From: Oxyruncus cristatus
Lineage: Eukaryota; Chordata; Aves; Passeriformes; Cotingidae
Length of the DNA stretch: 64,000 nucleotides
Assembly (NCBI GenBank): GCA_013399855.1
Contig: VXAY01002462.1
Span: forward strand, 1,419,259 to 1,483,258
Direction: 5' to 3'
Every line of letters begins with the position of its first letter. The stretch's first letter is position 1. A model generated the notes under the pieces. That model ran no database searches and was not told where the DNA came from. It saw nothing but the letters and a program-made list of their open reading frames with translations. A program made the translations under genes and the position numbers. Of this stretch, positions 23,571-35,320 are shown piece by piece.

Positions 23571-26500
23571 TCTGCTCCAGCTATCATGGAAGGAGAGCAA
23601 GCCAGGCTGCTGTCAGTCAAGAAGGCCTATGGAAAGGCTAGTGTGAGCTTCTGTATGTTAAGTAATATCAAGTAAATTATTTCCCTTCAAATGACTACAA
23701 CTGATTCTGCACTCACTGTGACACAATTTTCTCAAATATTGTGGGATTGGTGCAGGGAAGGAAAAAATGTAGGGCTATGTCTGTTAAGAAGTTGTTCTGA
23801 ACTTTAGATAATTTTCATTCCCAAGTTCTACAAATTTTCTTTGCAATATCAATAGAAAAGCCAACCTTTGATATGCTTTTTTAACTAGAATACTATTTGT
23901 TGTTAGATAAAAAGAAATGCTTCTGATGTGTTATGAATGCCAGCTATCAGCTCAATAGGTAGACCATTTTGGCAGCTGAATATGAGTTAACTGGACTGCT
24001 TCATGTGTCATTGCTGACTCAGTTCTGAAGCACGTCAAATTTCATTAACAGGTAGCCAAAAAATTAATCTGATTTTTTCATTATTTTCATTATTATGAAA
24101 AATTCCTCCTCTCCATATAGTGGCAATCTGCTTTAAAAAATTGAAATGGTGAAGTTAAAATTATTTAGTCATAACTGAAAAGTAACAGTGAAAAAAAAAT
24201 AATTGCACAGAGCAATTGCTCTGCAAAATTGATGTAACAGTACACATTTAAAATTGTACATAAGTTTTACATAGTAAATGATTTAGCAAGTTGTTTAATT
24301 TACTGCATCCAGAGTCTTACTCAAGTCTCCCCTTGTTCCTAGAGGAGCTTTCAAGAATAATAAATACCCCCTTAAGGGGATATATTTTAAAGCAAGTAAT
24401 GACTGCCACATAATTTATCATATGTAACCACTGGTCTCCATCCTTAATTACTAGCATTTAATTCTACTGTTTGTTTAAGAGAAGTTAAGCCTAATGTCTA
24501 TTCTCTGTATATTCTTTTTTTCCCCAAGAGCTTCTTTTCATCATGTATTCAGAGTTTAAACCAGACTGTCCCTTTTTTTGTGAACAAAAGCATTTCCGTG
24601 GGACTATGCCTATGGGACCCTGTGGCAGAGAGAATCCTATTTAACTCTTGGCATGAGACATATAAAAGAAGTCCTTATTTGATTCAGGTTCAATAAACAA
24701 TAGTTGGTACTTATTTGCATGGAGTAAGCTCTATGCTTAACTTTTGGCTGGTTCAAGTTTTGCCTTTTGTTCAATATTTATTTCTTTCATTTATTTAGTG
24801 CAGCAATATTTGGATGGTGTTTTTCTGGGAACTGAAACAGAATGAATAGTCTGACTCCTTGTGGTTTCACTGAACTTTTTTCAAGGTCATAACAATTTAC
24901 TTGGATGTGAGTGCCTTGGATGTGAATTTATTCCACTTTTAAAATGGTTTGGCTCTAAAAAAGAGGGAGGAAAAAAACCCATGCATTTTTATCTAGTCTA
25001 TTTCACTAAGATACCGAATAACCAAAAGATGATCTTCTCCTCTCATCAAACAGATACAATTCCTCTGACATAATGGATTTGTGTAAGCAAATGTCTTCCA
25101 GCTTTTAGTGTGTATTAGGAAGGAAGTTTTAAATAGAGCTGATAATTTTAAACAGTGTTATAAATCAGTTTTGATTACACAAAACTAAAAGATCTGCATC
25201 TTTACTTTACTTGCAGTTAATTCTCTTAAAGTCACAACCTCATCTGGAGTCATGGAACAGAAAATGAACAGGAGTGATCCTGACTCTTTTCATTACATTG
25301 ATGTGTTAAGCTGGTTTTGTCAGCTCCTTAACCAACAGATCACACTGAAAGCTGGACTCTGCAGTGATCTGGGCACTACACATGGCTTAAGTTGGATACG
25401 GTTCCCAGGACAGATCTAGACAGGATCTGTAGCATCTGGGAACACCATCTAGGTGAGAAGTGAAAAGGGCAACATCTCCTTTGCTTCTGCCTAGGCTTCC
25501 TAAGTCTTGCCTTGATGCAAGTGTGACAGTACCAATATTCAGAGAGACAGTGATTGACCTCAGCTACTGCACAGCCGTGCACGTCTGCAGAATAAGAACT
25601 GCATCATCAAGACATACCTGTAACACTCGAGGCCTTTTGGGGCTGCCCTGTTCTGCTACCTCTGATCTCTTGTTCACTGATCTAAATGTCTGATCTAACT
25701 TGTAGAATTAGACGTGTTCTGTTTGGGGTTACCAAATCATCTGTGCAGACCTGCGCTCACCAGCTGCCTGGAGAGTATACCTGAGTAGGTGTTTTGCACC
25801 TACCTAGCAATCTAAATGTGAGTACAACTTTTCACAACGGCAGGGACTGAACTGCCAAGATCCCATTATTTTCATCATTTAGAAGGACTAGACAGAAAAC
25901 TTGTCTTTGATACAGAGGTGGCAATGTACCTCTCATCTGAGTGGCTTGCACGTGGAAGAGTAAGACTTGAAATGTTGCCTAGTCTCTATGGGGGAGCTGT
26001 AGAGAAGTGCACCTCTCCATTTCTCCCCTGAAGTAGCAAGATCTATAATCAGATAATGAAATGTTTTTGTGAATCAAAACTAGTGTATTTCATTCAAAGT
26101 ATATTAAGAGATAAAGCTATTTGAAAAGTGGTTCCACCATAATGAGCATGCTTTATGTTCAAAGCAGAGGGAGCAGCGCTGCATTTGAATCAGCACTGAA
26201 GTTAGATTAATGGATTGTTTCTCTAAATATAGATATTTCAAAAAGTAAAGCAGTAGTTTTGTTATTTTTTTAAAGAAAACCATCTTAGCAACATTTTTTT
26301 ATATATATAAAGATAGAAAAAGGCAGAATATGTGCAAAGCAATGTATTAGAATTAAAGCAGTAACATGTTTTAGTACCTACAGATATATGAATTAATTTT
26401 CTTTTGATTTGTTTATTTTACTATACCTTTCCTTAAGTAGCCTGAGGATGTATCTGAACTGGTTGTTCCACATTTCCTCATCTAGTAGTAGTCTAGTAAC

Positions 26501-26577
26501 CGTAGTGGTGTTGGATCAAGGGTTGGACTTGATCTCAGAGGTCCTTTCCAACCCATCTGATTCTATGATTCTATGAT
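26501..26577 (+). mobile_element. CR1 LINE 3' end, heavily 5'-truncated
   Basis: A short stretch reading TTGGACTTGATCTCAGAGG, then CCTTTCCAACC, then two copies of the ATTCTATG octamer (26560-26567, 26568-26575). This is the standard 3' terminus and tail of avian CR1 elements. Only about 80 bases remain. Confidence 0.92.
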
Positions 26578-28460
26578 CTGTTCTCACCAACAAATTCTAT
26601 AGCATATATAGGATAATGAGTAAAACCAATTCACTGGATGTGCTCAAAAATAATTGAAATAAGTCCAGTATCTGTCTTTTCTTTATCACAATTTACATCC
26701 TCCAGATACTAAATTTAGAAAAGAATTCATTAAAATACAAGTAAAAGATTAAATATGTGTAAGAAATAAAAGCGACTAAAATATTTCATAGAATTGCAAG
26801 AAAAATATGAATTGTGTTTTGGTTTGATTTGTTTTCTTAGACTGTAGGAAAGATATTACCCACAACAGTATAAGAAATAGAGCCAATATAATCTAGATTT
26901 ATTTCTAACAGAAAGCTATATTGGGAAATTACAAGATAATCAAATATTCACTATAAACAAACAGGAACATTCTAGGCACATTTTTCTAAAGAACCAAGAG
27001 GCAATATTGACAGTATAAGGTTTTACTGGGGAAATGAATGCAAATCTCCAGAGGAATCGAAGAATTCAATGCTAACTGCTGCAAACAGTGAAAGTTTTCC
27101 TTAGAGAGAACACACCAGTGAAAAATTATGATTAGCTGTTTCCAAATGTAAGTCTGAAAAAATAAATGCAGAAAGCAAAAGGAAGTATTGTGGTAGTAGA
27201 AGGTTTCTCGAATGAATTATTTTCCAATTTTAAAATACAGACAGAAATTAGCGGAAAATTCATATTCAGTGTTGCCTACCTCTGTTGTTTATTGCTTATT
27301 TTTATAGCCACTTCCTCCACTTACATAAGTAGAGGAATTTATACTTTTTTAGCATTTATAGATTTAGATTCTCCCATTATCAATTATTAGTTCTTTACAG
27401 ACTCTGAAAATCAGCAGGCATTGTGGGCAGTCTCAGCACAATTGTATCAGGTACAGTTGCATGAAGTGTGATTTGAAGTAGAGGTTGGAGTGTGAACAAA
27501 GCTTGTTTGTGTCCTGTCTTCAAACTAAATATATTTAAACCATACAAATAGCTAACACAGGCATCACAACTGTTGTCCACTGATCACAGAAGGAGTCAGT
27601 GTCTGGCAGCCCTGACTATTTGCTAGGCAGCTTGATGTGTATGTTGCTGTCTGAAACTTCAGTGCCCCCACAGTAAAGCTGTAGGGAAAACACAGCCTCT
27701 CCCGGTGTGCCAGGACTGCAGCTCAGATACCTGCTTTTGATGGTGGAGTCCATACACAGAATTTGCAGCAGAGGAGAGAGTGTTTATAATTGATGACCCT
27801 GCTGTGAATTGATCTAAGTGCAAGTTTGCTCTCCTTCAGGCATACACAGATCTTGTCCACTTAGTCTGACTTTTACCCTGTAGTAACTGTGGGATTCCTA
27901 GAGGCAAGATTTTGAGGAAAATTCCTGTAAGTTGATGTTTATTGACATTTCCTGTGAAATATCACACAAACAGAGTTTGATAGACACATTGTTATAGGAC
28001 TTGAATTTAAACAAAATACCACACTCAAAAATGGAGTTTTATGCTTGTTGTCCTATCCTAGTAAACAGACTTAAATACATTAAATATGCATATCCACTTT
28101 TTGGATTGTGGGTCCAATGTGCTATCCAGAATCTTGCCATATTAACTGTAAAAAATTCATGGGAGCTATGTGGAACAAGTCTGTGTGGAACTGTGCATAA
28201 CAGTATTTAATCTTAAAAAAAAACCCAAAAAACAAAAAACCAACCACCAACCAAACAAAAACCCAAATAAACAAACAAAAAAACCCCAAACCACAAAAAA
28301 CCCTGTAAAAAATTTATTAATATAGTACCAAAAATACCTAAACTTATCTAAATGTTTGTAATGCAGGGTGATACTATAAGTCTTCTGTGTACGATACACC
28401 ATCATCAAATTTTAAAAGACGAAACTTTTCAAGAGAAAGCAAGTTTCTACCAACTAAAAA
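26578..28460. other. Intergenic, no gene recognised
   Basis: AT-rich sequence between two CR1 fragments, with no supported exon. The only structured part is the A/C-rich tract at 28212-28302. Confidence 0.6.
28212..28302. repeat. A/C-rich low-complexity tract
   Basis: About 90 bases are almost wholly A and C (CCAAA, CAAAC words) with no G until the end. The opposite strand gives an open frame full of Phe, Gly and Trp that is an artefact of this composition. Confidence 0.85.
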
Positions 28461-28661
28461 AATCATAGAATCACTGAGTTGGGAGGAACCTTTAAAGGTC
28501 ATCTAGTCCAATTCTCCTGCCATGGGCAGAGACATCTTCAACTAGATCACGTTGCTCAGAGCCCTGTTCAACCTGACCTTGAATGTTTCCAGGGATGGGG
28601 CATCTACCACCCCTCTGGGCAACCTGTTCCAGTGTTTTGCTACCCTCATTGTTCAAAACAG
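28461..28661 (-). mobile_element. CR1 LINE 3' fragment
   Basis: It begins with the reversed CR1 tail (AATCATAGAATCA) and continues with hallmark 3'UTR phrases: GTCATCTAGTCCAA, CCTGCCATGGGCAGAGAC, CCAGGGATGGGGCATC, and TCTGGGCAACCTGTTCCAGTG. About 200 bases, truncated at its 5' (right) end, minus orientation. Confidence 0.95.
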
Positions 28662-29914
28662 TTTAAGTGGTGACTACCCAAAAGAAAAAAATCTAAGTAC
28701 TTTATATTTAAATGCAGATAATTTTATTACTTACCTACTCAAATCAATCAAAGCAAAATAACTGAATGGTTAAATTTACAAGATGATAGATTGATCAGTA
28801 CATTTTTAAAGTATTACAATTAATAATCAAATAATGTCTTTTAAAACATGCTAAAATTTCCTGATTTCGGTAGATCAGGACTAGTAAAATACCATAACTT
28901 ATAGAAGTATTTTCTTCATTTCTTTCTTCTGAATTTATAGAAACTGTCTCAAGTTTTTATTTGTCCAAAAATCTCCACAATCAAGTTTCATTTTATTTGC
29001 TGGATATATGTTCTACTTTCGTATCACTTTAGAAATCTTAATTTTCCTACTAATCAGCACTGAATGGTCTAAAGAGGTGTTCATCCTAACTATATCATGC
29101 AGTACAGAGCATGTTGAGTAGAGCAGTCCAGCCTCTCTATACTAGAGATGTCACCAGACATTCAGGTCACCTGAAGCTAAAAATATACAGTGTGAATCTC
29201 TTGCTGGAGGTCTTAGATATATTCAGACTTAAGTTGTAAATTAGTTTTCTTCCAAAGGGCCTTTTCCATCACCACCATTCTGTTCACAGTTCAGAAAGGA
29301 ATTACCTTTATACCCTCAAGCACAGGTAACAGCGCTGAAAAGTGACAGTTCACATATGGATGGCTAAAGAAAATCCTCTTGGCTGTTGCAGCTGCCCTTG
29401 CAGACATGTATGCCTGGAAATACTTGCTGTGCTATCAAACATGAAGCCTTTGTCTCAATCATATTAGCAAATGTGAATATTACTTCAAATGCCTCATTTC
29501 TATCCAAATTCGTAATTTTACACATTAAGTTTCTTTTCATCTCTTTCTATTGTGTTGCTGGTTTGGCCATGCCTGCAAGATCATCCTAAAACAGATAAGA
29601 TGTAATTTCATATACTCTATAAATTGATTATTAGATCAGAACACAACCTAAAGCTGTTGGCAGAAATCTAATGAACCTCCATGAGAAGACATCAGTTTTT
29701 AAATATTATGTAAGCTAGTATTAAAAGGCATTGATCTCAGTAGAGATGCCTCTGGGTCCTTGCTTTTCTGAAAATCCCAGGGTCTTTGTAATCTCAGCCA
29801 TTTGCTTTCCACCTCCCTGGTGTTCCGTAGCTATTTTATTTTGTTTTACTTTATTACCTGCCCTATACTTGAAAAGATCATGACACAATAATCCATCATG
29901 TCCAAAATTAACTA
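28662..29914. other. Intergenic, no gene recognised
   Basis: AT-rich unique-looking sequence with no supported exon, RNA gene or repeat. Confidence 0.6.
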
Positions 29915-30240
29915 CAGGTTTGTGAAAATCCAAATATGTTAAATCTGCTGGCTCTGTCTATACCAACAGTTATTTCATTAAGTACTGTGATTTGTCTGAG
30001 ACGATTTACCTTTCACAAATCCACAATGACTCATGCTTATTAAATTGTTTTCTTCCAAACTGAACGAATATTTAAGGTAGCCAAAAATAGCATCTCAGAA
30101 GTTCTGCGACTATTGGCTCAGGCTTTGACACACTCAAACACACTGCTAAGTATCTTTCTTCACTAAATTCCAGTTGGGATTTCTTTTTCAGAGTAAGTTA
30201 TTATTAATCTTGAATAAAGGTGGCAGACTTTCTCATGAAT
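29915..30240 (-). mobile_element. Ancient CR1/L3-like LINE relic (reverse transcriptase region)
   Basis: The plus strand here reads like the complement of a decayed CR1/L3 reverse transcriptase. Landmarks are TGAAAATCCAAATATGTTAA with CTGCTGGCTCTGTCTA, then TTGTCTGAGACGATTTACC, CACAAATCCACAATGACTC and TTGTTTTCTTCCAAA in the order expected for the palm region of these elements. It has many substitutions and indels, and no open frame survives. The call is by eye against remembered consensus. Confidence 0.6.
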
Positions 30241-33200
30241 GTTTTTCTTAAGATTTACTGTGGTGTTAATCACTACAACTTCTGAAAATGATCCATTCCT
30301 AATCCAGGTTACTTTTCTTTCTTCTCAGTTGGTGAGGCATTTGTAAGTGCTTATTCATGATATTTGAAAGGTCTAGCTGTCTAAGACATATTAATTTTTG
30401 TTCACAAAGACAAGGCATTAGAGATACTTTTCTACTTATCTGTGGAGGAAAGAGAGAAGCCTTAAAGCACTAGGAAGACAAACTGTAAGAAACTGTTGAA
30501 ACACTTTGAAGAGTATTTATTTTACCATCTCCCTTGATGAGTACAAAATATATCTGTTTTTAAAACTACATTTATTTTACCATGACTATCCTAAGCAGTC
30601 TTCTTTTTCTAAAGCTGCTGTTTCTTTGTTGTAGTTTTGTTTGTTGTTGGTTTGTTGTTGTTGTTTTTTTTTAATTTTATTTTATTTTACTTGTCATAAA
30701 CTTTTTATATGTGTTTCATATGCTTTCCAAGTTAGGGAGGGGTTAGTAATGCTTTTGCAATCAGTTCAAGGCTTGTATCACTGTTGTTGTTAAGGCCTTT
30801 TTATACAGTGTTTACTGCTTCCCCTGCTCTCCTCACTAACTTAAGGACTCCTTTTAGTGCAGCCTATTTTAAGTAAGTTGTACAACAATAACAAAGCAGA
30901 GCTGGAGCGGAAAGTGAGACAGCATATGCCAGCCTCCAAGACAATGAAAATTAATGTCTTGTAAAGGAAAGAAGTAATGCCAGGATAATGAATCAGAGAA
31001 TGAGGAGAACAAAAATAAAGAGCAGGACAGTAAGGTGACCGCAGTACCAGTTAAATCTTCATTATTTGAATTAATTTTTGTTTATCCCAACATGCTGCAC
31101 TGTTCTAATGATGAAGTTGCCAAAATTCTGGAATTGTTTCCAAAATCCGGGAAAGCATCTCTAATTTGTGCACTGAAACATAAAAGAAACAGTTACTGGC
31201 ACATATAGAGACCAGAGACTTCCACTTGCAGTGAGTTTCTCATATTTATGAATATATCTTCTAAAAAACAATATTCACCCCATTAATTTCCATGTCAACA
31301 CCACTCAGCAGTTCATTGAATTTGACTAGAAAACCTAACAGCAACTCCTGCTTCCTCTTTCCCCAACATTCTCAGGCCATTTTTTTCTTGTGCAACTCAT
31401 TACTGTAGAAACAATCTTTTCTAAGGTGTTTCAGTTTCAGAGAGAAATGCTATATTAAAGCCATTCTGCTTATAGAACATTTTGTTTCTTATTGAAAACG
31501 TCTGTGGTGAAATACACTGTGACAACAAATGTTTTTAAAAAACAAATTCCCCGAACACAAATGAAATGAGCATTTACTGCTATGGTGGTACTATCACAGT
31601 TTCCCCAGTAAAACCAATGAAGGTCATGTAAACTTTCATATTGCTCATTTCATGTTTCATCTAGTTCTATACCTATGTGTGTGTAGATTTGATATATTGC
31701 AGAAATAGGGGCCTGGGAAGATTAATGTCATATAATTGCTTCCATGGAGTCATCCAGTACCACCTTTAACAAAGGTGGTGACTTTACCTAAGAGATCCCC
31801 CAGAGTCTAATTGTTACAAAACCTCGTTTTCTTAGAAATAGAAATCCAGTTCCCACTCTGGTTTTATCCATGATTAATTTTCTCCCTCTTAGGGAAGTTC
31901 AGTCCTTTAGTTAAGAAACTCTCTTCTCTTCTTGGTATGTATCCTTACAAGAAAAACACAGACAACAACAAGATGCTCACAGCCTTCATTTTGCTAAGCT
32001 GTGCACATCATCTGTGCTCTTTCTGTAAGAAGAGATCTCCTTTCACAGTGCATTTTCATTTTTTTCTGGGTTCCATATTCCTCTTAATCCTTTCATCTCC
32101 TGTATTTCACATTGGTGCCTCTATATTCCTGCCTCTCTCCCTCCTTCAGCTCATCTGTACATCCCCCACTTCTTCACCCTTCTGTCTCACCACCAGTTTT
32201 GAAAGCTACCTGCACATCCACTTTCTTTCTTACCTGCCATTGCAATATTAGACTTCAAGCAGCAGCTGGCAGCCTTTTCCTCTGCTTAATTAAAGGCAAC
32301 CCTTTACGTTCACAGGAAATATTTGTATTTGGGACATCAGGACTCTAGCTGTGCTTGAAACAGCGAGAGAATTTTTTGATAAAATTCAGTGCACTAATGC
32401 TGCTGGTGCTAATACATCCAAAGTGGCTGCCAGAATCCATACAAAGCAACACCCCAGAAAAACAGAAATAGTATTTTTTTCATTAATTATAACAAGTTAA
32501 AGGTAAAATGCATGGAACAGGGAAAAAATAACCTACTCTATATGCTTTGCTATGTGAAACTAAGTCTTAAAGTATAATCAGTAATTGTTGGGATTTTGTT
32601 TTCATGAGCTAAACTTAGTTTTGCACCACTGTCTCACAAACACCTCTGCCAAGTCAGATGTTCTGAGAATTAAAGAGGAAGGAAAGCAAGTCCCTGGTTT
32701 GAGAGGAGAACATCTATTCTCTCTCTCAAAAACATCTGAGAAATAGAAGATTCACCATCTTCTGTTTAAAATCACTCTCTAGCTGGATTGGCTTTAAGTG
32801 TCATACATTCCAAAAGTGTGTCATATATTTGGTCGGTAGTGTTTTAATGTCATGAATCTTTCTGAATCATCTCTTCCAGTGGTACATCCAGGATCATATT
32901 CCCCAGCAGGCTGAGAGAAGCCCAGCCTGGGTTTGGGTTGCCCCAACCCACACATGCACTCATGCTGCACTGATGAAACTGTACAGAGACAAGAAATTCT
33001 GCTGGGAACATAAATAGCACAGGAAAAATCATGTCCAGCACTTAGAATCACAAATGGCAAATTAAGAGATGCTTACAGATATAATGTATGTGAACCAAAG
33101 AGGGGAAATTGTAGTAATCACACATTGTGTTTGAATAGTACTTTGTATTGTGAAAAAGCTTAGCATAATATGATATGTAACTACATTGCAGCAGGCCTGT

Positions 33201-35010
33201 CATTTGAAAAGTGGGAGGGAAAGAGTTTATCCTCTCCTCCAACCCATCCCTTATTTGAGTTTCTCTTTGTAAAGTCATTTCAATAGCGAGCAAAAGCTCA
33301 CAGTGCAATAACCATGAAGATAATCAGCTTTCAGTGCCCCCACTTCCACTGGATTTTAAATAGCAGAATCCCCTCAGCATAGAGGAGTTTGGTCAGAATG
33401 CTTTGCTAAAATGGGGGCTCTGCTGTTGGTGTTCAAGGGCACTGTTCTACAGATATATTCATCATCTACAAGACTCAGATGTTCCACTGGGCTTGTTAGT
33501 CCTTGCAAAAATGGGATCTTACACAGGTATGGGAAAACTCAGGACAGTGCTGTGTACCCTTGTGGGACTGATTACCTGCAGCAAATGGGAGCTGCATAGA
33601 ATGATGGCCACTGAAGTACAAGCAGCTGTTGTCACCCTGCACTTCTGGCACAGAACCAGAGATGATAACCCAGGAAGTCTGCCTCCACAGATGCAACGTT
33701 TCACTTGCTTTCATCTTTCATGTAGATTTTATAAAATAAGAGATATTAAAAGAAAAAGGCAACAATTGGAAGATCCAGAAATAGTTTGTATAAAAAAACC
33801 CTATTTTGTCTTATGTGAGCAAAGCTTATGCTAGATTTTAGTTGCAAAAGAGCATGTGAGCTGCCTGTGAAATGTCCAACATTCTCATCTGGAAAAACTT
33901 TTAGATTTTATTCCTTTATTTGGCTTGAAACAGAGCTTTTTTGCTTTTGTTAAATCTTTAACTGAGGTCTGCACCACAGGAAAAGTAAAAGGCAACATGC
34001 TGGCTAGAGGCCATCATTTTACATTTTACAAGAAGGATTTGGAGTGAAAACAGATGAAAGCCATGGGGGCCCTGGTCAGATGGCAGTCAAAAGATTTTCA
34101 GGAGCCAGAAGGAACAGAGTCCAACATATTTGAATCCCGGCTCAGAAGAAATCAATGATCAGCTGAAACTGGGGATGATGCAAGGAAAAATAAAGAAACA
34201 ACATTCCTTGAGGTATTGCTTCAGCACTTTGTGTAGTGAATAATGGAAGAATACCATCAAGAGGAGATTTCATAATTCTGGCATCAAGAATTTCTGTGAA
34301 GTGTTCGCGTTAACCGCTGTCACTCCAGTGATATTTCTAAAAAGAACAGAAGCTGCAGAGGCACAGAAAGCAAAAGATGGCCCAGAACAAACAAGAAGAC
34401 CTGGAAAACCAGAAGAGAGCAGACTAAAGAGTTGAATAGAAATCTAGTCCATGCTCAGCACCAAATGGGAATTAAAGAAGTAATTAGGAAGGAAGCATAC
34501 TGACGTACACTGGATGAGGTAACCCGTCAGGTCAGAGGAAGAATTCAGTTTGAAGAGGGCCATGTTAAAGGAGATGTTATTAGAGGTCACTATTTTTGTG
34601 AAAGCTAATGAGTCAATTAACATACAGGAACTCCAAACTTGCTGCCTCTGAAGTGTCCCATGCCCTTGTTTAGAATAGTCATGGAGGTCACAAATTGCAA
34701 AGGAACATTTTAGCTTCACTACACAATCTTAAAGAGGTACAGCCATTGCAGGAAACCCAAGAAACAGGGAAGTGCTGGAGGTGTAACTGGAAACAAGGAA
34801 AGCCTCAGCTAACAGCTCTTTTCTGTTCTTAGACTTTGAAGAGTTCCAAGCTTTTTTATTAGAATGGATTAAGAGGAAAGCATGGCTCAAAAGAAATGTT
34901 TTACTTTTCCTTTTAAAATGAAAAACTAAGGTGATCATGCAAAACAGTGAACATAGCACTGGCGTAGTTCTCAGGTTGATTAGTTGATACTCCTGTTCGG
35001 AAAATCCTTA
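30241..35010. other. Intergenic, no gene recognised
   Basis: AT-rich sequence. A (GTT)n/T-rich stretch lies near 30633-30673. The longest plus-strand open frame, at 33403-33834, has no family resemblance and no sign of splice sites or selection. No RNA gene seen. Confidence 0.6.
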
Positions 35011-35320
35011 AAATCATAGAATCATCAAGGTTGTCGGAGACCTTTCAGATCATCAAGTTCAACTGTCAACTCAGCATTATCACCATAACCACTAAACCAT
35101 ATCACCCAGCACTCATATCACCCAGATCCAGACACCTCTCAAAAACCACCAGGGATGGTGACTCCAACCACCTCCCTGGGAAAACCTGTTCCAATGCCTG
35201 ACCACCATGACAGTGAAAAAATGTTTTCTAGTACCTAATCTGAATATCCCCTATCTCAGTTTAAGGCCATTTCTTCCAGTCCTCTCACTGCAGTCACAAT
35301 AGAAGAGACCAGTCCCCTTC
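35011..35320 (-). mobile_element. CR1 LINE 3' fragment, diverged
   Basis: It starts with an AATCATAGAATCATCAAGG tail remnant and continues with GACCTTTCAGATCATCAAGT, CACCTCCCTGGGAAAACCTG, TTCCAATGCCTGACCACC, and GTTTAAGGCCATTTCTTCC. These are CR1 3'UTR and ORF2 3'-end landmarks in minus orientation. It appears to be another subfamily than the fragment at 28461. The right boundary is approximate. Confidence 0.88.

Larger units (their letters stand above)
17237..26500. other. Intergenic, no gene recognised
   Basis: This is AT-rich sequence without recognisable exons. It contains an A/C-rich low-complexity tract (18674-18739), a T9-AATT-A14 hairpin with an octamer duplication (18978-19020), a conserved-element-like AT-rich segment (about 19330-19560), a purine-rich tract (19804-19898), a partial AAGGCTATA repeat near 21510-21550 and a 9-bp stem at 23547-23570. 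Nothing supports a gene. Confidence 0.6.

Noticed and set aside
33403..33834. 143-codon plus-strand open frame
   Set aside because: No recognisable family, no hydrophobic or domain pattern, no supporting splice sites or promoter; the length is plausible by chance in 64 kb on six frames.
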